Of a stretch of 39,319 nucleotides of DNA, positions 34,538-39,319 are shown piece after piece. A program made the position numbers and the translations under genes. Each line of letters begins with the position of its first letter. Within the stretch, counting starts at the first letter, position 1. The DNA is from JBCFBK01 sp039679975 (lineage in GTDB: Bacteria > Bacteroidota > Bacteroidia > Bacteroidales > Prolixibacteraceae), in contig JBDKTZ010000555.1 in the NCBI GenBank assembly GCA_039679975.1, forward strand, positions 1-39,319, read 5' to 3'. Below the pieces are notes generated by a model. The model had not been told where the DNA came from. It saw only the letters and a list, made by a program, of their open reading frames with translations, and did not search any database.

Positions 34538-35704
34538 TTAGTCTTCTATTATAGCCGAACGTTTAAAATCCTTCGACCGGTCAAATAAATACCGGAGTGT
34601 GAGATGTGTCTTGGCGTGTACCCCTCCTACGGCTTTGAAAATGGAAATCATTTTGGGATTGAAATCGCCGACCCACCCCAATTCCATCTCATTGTACCAG
34701 TTCTTCTTCAGCAGAACCTGTCTGAGCTGCCAAAAAATCGCAGATTCGATACCCGACTTCTGAAACCGCGGGATCACTCCCATAACCAGCACCCTACACC
34801 GGTTGATCACCTTCCTCCGCTTCAGATACGTCAATTTCAATAACTTAAGCAGGTTCAGCTTCCCGTTTCGACAATAGCGAAAAAGCTGATTCATATCGGG
34901 TACCATCATTAATAAGGCGATCGGCGTATCCTCGTGATAAACAAACCAGATGAACTCTTCGTCAATCATCATTTTTGACTGTTCAAGCATAGTTTCGATA
35001 TCGTCCGCTACAATTCGCTTATAATTATCGTGCTTAACCCAGGCTTGCTCGTATATCTCAATGAAATCCCTGATGAATATTTTTTTTTCTGAAAAACGGA
35101 ATTGTTCAAAACGGTACCCCGGTTTCTTTGCCATCCAGCCCGCAATCTTCCAAAACCGCTCCGGCAGATCAGGACTGGTAATGTCGAGGTGATAGCTATA
35201 TTGTTCATAAAAGGTTTTAAAACCAAAATTTTCAAACAATGACCGATAGTATCGCGGATTATAAGGCATTCCAAAACTCTGCGGCATGAAGCCTTTCACT
35301 AAAAGTCCCCAGTTAAAAAAATTCTCACCAATATTGATTGGCCCGTCTACTGCTTCCATGCGATGCTCCGTAAGCCAGGAGCAGGCCGTTTTGAAAAGCA
35401 AATTGGCTGCCTCCTGATTGTCAGTGCATTCAAAGAAGCCAATTCCACCTGTCGGTTGTTCAAAGCTGTACGCATACGTCTGCACGTAAAAGGCAGCAAT
35501 CCGTCCAACTACTTTTCCATTTTCCTGCACAAGCCACCTGCACACGCCACCTCCTTTCAGACTATTGTTACCCTTCGGATTAAGCGTCAACTCCACCATC
35601 GATCGCAACGGAGGAATCCAGTTTGGATCGCTCCTGTATATCAAATACGGGAGCTCATGAAAAGCGTTCACCGAAGCCTTATCATTTACTTCTATCACTC
35701 GCAT
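34538..35704 (-). CDS. GNAT-fold acyltransferase-like protein (YghO-type), paralogue 2
   Basis: 388 residues from ATG 35704; the longer frame to 35740 adds a stretch without homology to paralogue 1. It aligns with paralogue 1 along its whole length, roughly half the residues identical by eye, with the same blocks GFFECTDNQEAANLLFK, VDGPINIGENFFNWGLLVKG and GVIPRFQKSGIESAIFW. The pair therefore arose by an old tandem duplication. The upstream terminator at 35751 isolates it from the Bax inhibitor-1 gene, so it needs its own promoter, which I could not identify. Substrate unknown. Confidence 0.7.
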   Translation of the reverse strand: MRVIEVNDKASVNAFHELPYLIYRSDPNWIPPLRSMVELTLNPKGNNSLKGGGVCRWLVQENGKVVGRIAAFYVQTYAYSFEQPTGGIGFFECTDNQEAANLLFKTACSWLTEHRMEAVDGPINIGENFFNWGLLVKGFMPQSFGMPYNPRYYRSLFENFGFKTFYEQYSYHLDITSPDLPERFWKIAGWMAKKPGYRFEQFRFSEKKIFIRDFIEIYEQAWVKHDNYKRIVADDIETMLEQSKMMIDEEFIWFVYHEDTPIALLMMVPDMNQLFRYCRNGKLNLLKLLKLTYLKRRKVINRCRVLVMGVIPRFQKSGIESAIFWQLRQVLLKKNWYNEMELGWVGDFNPKMISIFKAVGGVHAKTHLTLRYLFDRSKDFKRSAIIED

Positions 35705-35750
35705 GCGCAGTATCTTGAAAAATTCCGACGAAAATAACAATTTAATCAGC

Positions 35751-35780
35751 TAAAAAAAAACAGGGACTATAGGTCCCTGT
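35751..35780 (-). terminator. intrinsic terminator of the Bax inhibitor-1 family gene
   Basis: Stem ACAGGGAC (35760-35767) and GTCCCTGT (35773-35780), five-base loop, then a run of T on the minus strand (35760-35752). It lies 24 bases after the stop codon. Confidence 0.9.
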
Positions 35781-35804
35781 CAGATCAGCTCTTCAGCTTT
35801 ATTT

Positions 35805-36581
35805 TTAGTCTCTGCTCGAAGCCAACTTCGATAACAATCGAAGCAGTTCCAGGTATAACCAGATCAACGTGACCATCAGGCCAAACGCCCCATACCACTC
35901 CATGTATACCGGAGCGCCTGCGGCTGCTCCCCTTTCAATAAAATCAAAATCGAGAATCAGGTTCAGAGCGGCGACAGCCACAATCACCAGGCTGATACCA
36001 ATACTTAACGGACTGCTGTCGTGAAGGAATGTCAGATTTGCACCAAAAAGGCCGGCAATGAAGCTGACCAGGTAAACCAACGCAATACCTCCGGTTGCAG
36101 CAAGCACGATCATCCTGAATTTGCCTGTTGCACGTATTTTCCCGGAACGATATAACAGAAGCATGACAAAAAACACACCGAATGTCAGGGCTACAGCCCG
36201 CATAACCAGCCCAGGGTACATGCTTTCAAAAAGGGCAGAAACCCCTCCCAGGAACAAGCCTTCAAAAACAGCATATACAGGAGCTGCAATTGCAGAACGT
36301 CGGGGACTGAAGGTCGCCACCAATGCGGTTATAAAGCCGCCTATCCCTCCAATGAGAAGCCATGTTGACACCGCAGAAAAAGCTTCCTGCGGCGTGGTAT
36401 AATCATATGCACCAAAAAACTTGCGCCATGTAAAAATGGCAGCAAAGGTCAGGATCAGTAACATCAGACCCGTCTTATTTACAGTCCCGTTAATAGTCAT
36501 CCTATCTCCCTGTGTACCTGTCTGGATCCTGTCAAATACAGAATTTGAAAATACCGGATTTGATGATTGCGTCAAATTCAT
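35805..36581 (-). CDS. Bax inhibitor-1/YccA family membrane protein
   Basis: 258 residues. An N-terminal cytoplasmic stretch with NPVFSNSVFDRI is followed by seven hydrophobic helices. The conserved acidic motif LDFDFIERG is near residue 215, matching the aspartates that gate the calcium-leak channel in bacterial BI-1 homologues such as YetJ. In E. coli YccA modulates FtsH, a protein also encoded in this window, but that link is only suggestive. A -7 box lies 46 bases upstream and a terminator 24 bases downstream, so it is monocistronic. Confidence 0.92.
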   Translation of the reverse strand: MNLTQSSNPVFSNSVFDRIQTGTQGDRMTINGTVNKTGLMLLILTFAAIFTWRKFFGAYDYTTPQEAFSAVSTWLLIGGIGGFITALVATFSPRRSAIAAPVYAVFEGLFLGGVSALFESMYPGLVMRAVALTFGVFFVMLLLYRSGKIRATGKFRMIVLAATGGIALVYLVSFIAGLFGANLTFLHDSSPLSIGISLVIVAVAALNLILDFDFIERGAAAGAPVYMEWYGAFGLMVTLIWLYLELLRLLSKLASSRD

Positions 36582-36626
36582 TTTACTCAGTTTTTAAATT
36601 TGCTTATGATACCATAAAAATGATGC

Positions 36627-36634
36627 CAAAGATA
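36627..36634 (-). promoter_or_regulatory. -7 box (TATCTTTG) for the Bax inhibitor-1 gene
   Basis: Exact TAnnTTTG on the minus strand, 46 bases before the start codon. No good -33 match at 19-21 bases. Confidence 0.45.
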
Positions 36635-36687
36635 TCGGGCTCGTTCTCATATCTTCATAATATTTGCAAATAAAATGACCGACAGCT

Positions 36688-36717
36688 TTTGCAAGTCAGA
36701 AAATTTTATGACTTTTG
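36688..36717 (+). promoter_or_regulatory. promoter of the tRNA-Ser gene
   Basis: TTTG (36688-36691), 18-base spacer, then GACTTTTG (36710-36717), one mismatch to TAnnTTTG. The predicted start near 36724 is about five bases before the mature tRNA end. Confidence 0.55.
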
Positions 36718-36728
36718 CGCTTCCAAAC

Positions 36729-36815
36729 GGAGAGTTGCCGGAGTGGTCGATCGGGGCAGACTCGAAATCTGTTGTACCCTTCGGGGTACCGGGGGTTCGA
36801 ATCCCTCACTCTCCG
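36729..36815 (+). tRNA. tRNA-Ser (anticodon CGA)
   Basis: 87 bases. Acceptor arms GGAGAGT (36729-36735) and ACTCTCC (36808-36814) pair fully, with discriminator G. The anticodon loop CTCGAAA is closed by GCAGA/TCTGT and reads CGA for the serine codon UCG. A long variable arm (GTACCC-TTC-GGGGTAC) marks a class II tRNA, and the T arm holds GGTTCGAATCC. CCA is not encoded. It lies at the edge of the accessory patch that follows. Confidence 0.97.
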
Positions 36816-36821
36816 CCCGAA

Positions 36822-36862
36822 AATAAAAGAATCCCGCCAAACGGACGGGATTCTTTTATTTT
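36822..36862 (+). terminator. strong intrinsic terminator of the tRNA-Ser gene
   Basis: Perfect 15-base inverted repeat, AATAAAAGAATCCCG (36822-36836) and CGGGATTCTTTTATT (36846-36860), with a nine-base loop and T-rich tail. Its A/T-rich outer stem would also work on the other strand. Confidence 0.9.
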
Positions 36863-36894
36863 ATCCGGTACAGCCTTTTTTCAAAGATAATCAA

Positions 36895-36928
36895 GGATAT
36901 GCGAAAAATCACAATTCTTCACATATCC
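36895..36928. repeat. imperfect inverted repeat
   Basis: GGATATGCGAA (36895-36905) and TTCACATATCC (36918-36928) pair at ten of eleven positions with a 12-base loop. It lies between the tRNA terminator and the end of the orphan ORF. No T tail on either side, so not a typical terminator; role unknown. Confidence 0.4.
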
Positions 36929-36958
36929 GGAGGCTCTTCCTTGATCGATAAATCCAGG

Positions 36959-37270
36959 TTATTTTCTCATCAGCCGGTCTAAAAGTATATCCCCGAAAAT
37001 TTGTTTAGGTCTATCTGAGAATGGAGAAAAATATTGAAATTTCCGCGATTCTTCATCCCAAAAACCATCTGCAATTATGCGCATATCGCTTTGAGTTCCG
37101 TTTTTCTTAACAAGAGCACAGAATCTAAATCCCACACAGTCAAGATGGCAACAAGTTTTATAATATTCAAATTGCTGGTGGATACTTTCCAACGAATATT
37201 TCGATAACAATTTCTTCCAGGTAACTATTTCTTCTACAGAATTTAAGCTATAATCTATGAAACGAGCCAT
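36959..37270 (-). CDS. hypothetical protein, 103 residues
   Basis: I do not recognise this protein. It is soluble, rich in aromatic residues and Cys (CCHLDCVGFRFCALVKK in the middle), with a mixed-charge N-terminus MARFIDYSLNSVEEIVTWKKLL and ending DILLDRLMRK. No signal peptide or membrane helix. The ORF is complete and its neighbours on the same strand are toxin-antitoxin genes, so it belongs to the accessory patch. Its start codon overlaps the end of an older coding relic. Whether it is expressed is uncertain, as no promoter box is evident upstream. Confidence 0.45.
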   Translation of the reverse strand: MARFIDYSLNSVEEIVTWKKLLSKYSLESIHQQFEYYKTCCHLDCVGFRFCALVKKNGTQSDMRIIADGFWDEESRKFQYFSPFSDRPKQIFGDILLDRLMRK

Positions 37271-37371
37271 GAACGCCGCAGTTTACGCCCAAGGTGATGT
37301 TTATCGGCGAGTTCCATACCGTTGGCAATGAGTCTCGAAGCAATGACACTGAATACGCAAGTTGTAATGGG
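37255..37371 (-). pseudogene. short coding relic between accessory genes
   Basis: An open stretch of 38 codons without a proper start, bounded by in-frame stops (TAA 37374-37372, TAG 37257-37255). It contains CVFSVIASRLIANGMELAD followed by KHHLGRKLRRSW, a protein-like string richer in G+C than its surroundings. It overlaps the start of the 103-residue ORF. I cannot assign it to a family. The rest of the gene-free stretch 37271-37563 is A/T-rich and shows nothing else. Confidence 0.3.
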
Positions 37372-37563
37372 TTAAATTGAAAATATAAGTGTATGAAATT
37401 ATTTCCGATCATTTCCTTTTAATTTGACTCTTTGAGGCAGAAATATTTTTTCTTCCTTACGTATCTCTGTTTGACAGCTATTTGTAAAATGCAGAAATGT
37501 TCCATACAATTAATTCCCAGGCTTTCAGATGTAAAATACCTAAAAGAGAAGATGATGTAAAAA

Positions 37564-37968
37564 TTAAAGTTCTACAGCCAAAAGTTCTTTTCCCAGATCG
37601 TGAAGTGCTTTTTCTATTTTCTTTTTTTGTACAGCGCGCGGTTTTTTCAATCCGGACGAATAATGATGAATTTGCTTCTGATTGATCCCGGTTAATCGCT
37701 CAAATGCCGGGGCGTTGAAAATACCTTTGTAATACAACAAAAGGCTTTGAGCATCAAATTTATATACAAGTTCGTAGTCTCCTGTAAACGACGCAGGAAC
37801 AATATCACCATCTTCTTTCATACCGGCCAGATGAAAGTCAATGGCTTCACTTATATTCTCTTTCATTTCCGATGGCGTATCGCCAACCGAAACACAGCCG
37901 GGTAAAGCAGGCACATGTGCGCTGAAATTATTTCCTGTAAATGATATTTCTACAATATTTTTTTTCAT
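37564..37968 (-). CDS. hicB: HicB-family antitoxin
   Basis: 134 residues from ATG 37968. The N-terminal HicB domain (KKNIVEISFTGNNFSAHVPALPGCVSVGDTP, read in parts, then MKENISEAIDFHL) is a degenerate RNase H fold that blocks HicA. The C-terminal half ends in a helix-turn-helix (FERLTGINQKQIHHYSSG) for autoregulation of the operon. The gene is intact. The same open frame runs back to 38142 through the 3' part of hicA, but that extension is only the toxin gene in another frame. It follows hicA by 23 bases. Confidence 0.9.
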   Translation of the reverse strand: MKKNIVEISFTGNNFSAHVPALPGCVSVGDTPSEMKENISEAIDFHLAGMKEDGDIVPASFTGDYELVYKFDAQSLLLYYKGIFNAPAFERLTGINQKQIHHYSSGLKKPRAVQKKKIEKALHDLGKELLAVEL

Positions 37969-37991
37969 ATATCTCGCTTTTATGCCGGACT

Positions 37992-38185
37992 CTATTTCAA
38001 TCCTGCCTGTACTAAAATTGAATTTACTGTTTTGTGATCCATATCCTTGTTTTTCCGTGGTCTGGAATTGTAACCCTGCCTTTTTTGATTGGATGCTTAT
38101 ATTGTCTGTGAGAACCTTCCTCACCAACAAAATACCAACCATCGTCCTCTATGATTTTTATCATTTCCCTCACTTTTTTTATCAT
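37992..38185 (-). pseudogene. hicA: HicA-family mRNA interferase toxin gene with a frameshift
   Basis: From ATG 38185 the frame reads a HicA protein: VREMIKIIEDDGWYFVGEEG, SHRQYKHP (with the catalytic His) and GRVTIPDHGK. It then meets a stop at 38026-38024 after 53 codons. One base added in the A5 run (plus-strand T5 at 38050-38054) restores NKDMDHKTVNSILVQAGLK and a TAG at 37994-37992, giving the standard 64-residue length. The present sequence lacks the C-terminal helix region and is probably inactive. The hicB antitoxin downstream is intact. A sequencing error in the homopolymer is the main alternative. Confidence 0.85.
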
Positions 38186-38213
38186 TAGGACTTCTTTTAA
38201 TTATTTTACCCTC

Positions 38214-38245
38214 CAAAGGTAACTATTCATATACCATTCAACAAA
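38214..38245 (-). promoter_or_regulatory. hicAB promoter, -33 TTTG and -7 TACCTTTG
   Basis: Minus-strand TTTG (38245-38242), 20-base spacer, TACCTTTG (38221-38214). Predicted start near 38207, about 22 bases before the hicA ATG. A weak dyad GGTA/TACC lies in the spacer and could be part of a HicB operator. Confidence 0.7.
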
Positions 38246-38511
38246 GAAAGGCATTCTATTTTTTACTGTTCTTCATTCTGACTAAAGAGAAAAGATTACA
38301 GACTACTATAACAATTTGGCTATTGAAAATATGTTTGATCTAAACAAAATGCCAAAGTTGGCTGACGTCATCAGGATGATTACGCCGTTACAAAAACCGT
38401 TATGCAAATTTAACGAGAAACATAGATAAGTATTTGTTTGACTTGTAATACTTAAAACTCAAAACATGCCGGAGAAGGATTTTGTAAAAGGATACGGACA
38501 TCTAATAATAA
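38246..38511. other. gene-free A/T-rich spacer between parE and the hicAB promoter
   Basis: I see no supportable gene, RNA, hairpin or promoter. A plus-strand frame starting at 38466 runs antisense into parE and is not credible. Confidence 0.5.
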
Positions 38512-38814
38512 TCAGAGTAACTTTATTATATCGCGGCAGCTATGAAGGATTCTCACAATACGGATATGGTTTTTCAGGATGCGGTAGAATATGGTGTGAC
38601 TTCCCTTGACAAAACTTCTCAAACCGTTCCTGATTTCGTCCCGTTTTCGTCCAAGTTCAGGATTAGCCACCAGGATTACAAATACTTCTTCAAACCCATT
38701 GACATAGGCAATAGCATGATCAACACCGAATTCACGGACGGTGTAATCGAATATCTCTTCCAGGTCCCGGTCAGCCTCCTGAGAAAGCCTGTATATGAAA
38801 CCGGATTGGGTCAT
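38512..38814 (-). CDS. parE: ParE/RelE-superfamily toxin
   Basis: 100 residues, usual length. Pattern of ParE toxins: FIYRLSQEADRDLEEIFDYT, REFGVDHAIAYVNGFEEVF, LGRKRDEIRNGLRSFVKGSH and TIFYRI, then IRIVRILHSCRDI. ParE proteins poison DNA gyrase and are held inactive by ParD. All recognisable conserved residues are present, so the toxin looks intact. The start overlaps the parD stop by four bases (ATGA), the normal coupling of antitoxin first and toxin second. Confidence 0.92.
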   Translation of the reverse strand: MTQSGFIYRLSQEADRDLEEIFDYTVREFGVDHAIAYVNGFEEVFVILVANPELGRKRDEIRNGLRSFVKGSHTIFYRILKNHIRIVRILHSCRDIIKLL

Positions 38815-39047
38815 TCCGTTTTATACACTCTCGTCCTAGCTTTGACAATGTCTTCCACGCTGCGCTTACTTGAAGGGCCATCCCATCCTTTGGCAATTTC
38901 CGCACGTAGCTCCTCTAACACTTTACTGCGGTACAATTCATGCAAGCGCAAGGCTTCGCGCACCACTTCGCTGGCGTTCTGATAATCACCGCTCGATAGT
39001 TGCGCCGCAATATATCTCTCTTGTTTTTCTGTGAAACTTACATTCAT
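38811..39047 (-). CDS. parD: ParD-family antitoxin
   Basis: 78 residues from ATG 39047. The N-terminus MNVSFTEKQERYIAAQLSSG is a ribbon-helix-helix DNA-binding domain, followed by NASEVVREALRLHE and a C-terminal toxin-binding helix. It should dimerise on the palindrome just upstream to repress its own operon and neutralise ParE. A longer open frame to 39242 runs through the promoter and operator and is rejected. Confidence 0.92.
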   Translation of the reverse strand: MNVSFTEKQERYIAAQLSSGDYQNASEVVREALRLHELYRSKVLEELRAEIAKGWDGPSSKRSVEDIVKARTRVYKTE

Positions 39048-39069
39048 GGTTTTAACACTTTTATTTTTA

Positions 39070-39110
39070 CAAAGATACCACAGATGTCCATATTTAGCAA
39101 ATATGGACAT
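39070..39110 (-). promoter_or_regulatory. parDE promoter with overlapping 27-base palindromic operator
   Basis: Minus-strand TTTG (39101-39098), 20-base spacer, TATCTTTG (39077-39070). ATGTCCATATTT (39084-39095) and AAATATGGACAT (39099-39110) form a perfect 12-base inverted repeat around AGC. The dyad covers the -33 box, so binding by ParD would block transcription. Predicted start near 39063. Confidence 0.85.
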
Positions 39111-39319
39111 AAAAGATGTCGTTTGATAGGAAATAGGGATATTGGCCGATCGGAATATCCCGATCTTCGGGTGCAACGACCACTTCCAGGACCGCTCCAT
39201 AGCAGGCATAATATTTCTGCAGGGCCTCCAGGTAATTTTCAATGCCAGGCTGATCTTTCCAAAAACTCCTGATACCTTTCGGTTTAAGCCCGATCCCGGC
39301 AGGATCTTCCTGATAACCT
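39094..39319 (-). CDS. 3' end of an unidentified gene
   Basis: The last 74 codons of a gene that enters from beyond the window. The visible part contains GYQEDPAGIGLKPKGIRSFW, ENYLEALQKYYACYGAVLEVVV and APEDRDIPIGQYPYFLSNDIF. I do not recognise the family. The final codons (VHIC and the TAA stop at 39096-39094) lie within the parDE operator palindrome, so the original C-terminus may have been replaced when parDE arrived. It has the same orientation as parDE. Confidence 0.6.
   Translation of the reverse strand, partial: GYQEDPAGIGLKPKGIRSFWKDQPGIENYLEALQKYYACYGAVLEVVVAPEDRDIPIGQYPYFLSNDIFYVHIC

Noticed and set aside
36729..36815. tRNA 3' end as an attachment site with a direct repeat in the patch
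   Set aside because: No second copy of the tRNA 3' end was found up to 39319.
38024..38185. Programmed -1 frameshift in hicA
   Set aside because: The site GGA-AAA-ACA is not a canonical slippery heptamer in the right phase and no stimulatory structure is evident. Decay or sequence error is simpler.
38542..38982. 146-codon plus-strand ORF
   Set aside because: Antisense of the well-supported parDE genes.

Overview
The window looks like chromosomal DNA of a respiring member of the Bacteroidota. Evidence: promoters of the TAnnTTTG type, few Shine-Dalgarno sites, an alternative complex III (act) operon, type B L31, a GlmU-family protein typical of the phylum, DUF4492 next to cytochrome bd, and LytTR regulators. 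I cannot name a genus; a Marinilabiliales/Bacteroidales-like lineage is a guess.

Layout. 1-2392 (minus): biotin-protein ligase, a SMUG2-type DNA glycosylase and the 5' part of an M1 aminopeptidase lipoprotein that runs off the window. 2490-8276 (plus): rsfS, ftsH, a LUD-domain protein, a DUF2007 protein, then cdsA, psd and pssA, i.e. the phosphatidylethanolamine pathway. 8384-11463 (minus): cytochrome bd oxidase, bracketed by DUF4492 upstream and an unannotated 39-residue membrane protein downstream. 11755-16969 (plus): SCO assembly factor, caa3 oxidase subunits I, III, IV and II (II carries a fused cytochrome c) and a heme O synthase-like UbiA protein, followed by a lipoprotein copper-binding-type HMA domain and a small exported carboxypeptidase-regulatory-like protein. 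18059-25946 (minus): actABCDEF. The caa3 and act operons converge, so one locus encodes the route quinol -> ACIII -> cytochrome c -> caa3, with bd as the quinol-oxidising bypass. 26178-29018: AI-2E family permease and two adjacent LytTR response regulators without a kinase. 29067-36581 (minus): lon, GlmU-family protein, rpmE2, two tandem GNAT-like paralogues and a Bax inhibitor-1 family protein. 36729-36815: tRNA-Ser(CGA). 36959-39319 is a small accessory patch: an orphan ORF, a coding relic, a hicAB module whose toxin gene is frameshifted, a parDE module with a palindromic operator, and the 3' end of a gene that stops inside that operator.

Most of the window is core metabolism. The points most worth a second look are the frameshifted hicA, the parDE operator that also supplies a neighbour's stop codon, a 24-codon upstream ORF coupled to rpmE2, the small membrane protein of the cyd operon, dyads in the cyd/cox divergent control region, the sixth heme motif of ActA, and heptamer repeats at gene ends. 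I found no CRISPR array, insertion sequence, rRNA or clearly new multi-gene system.
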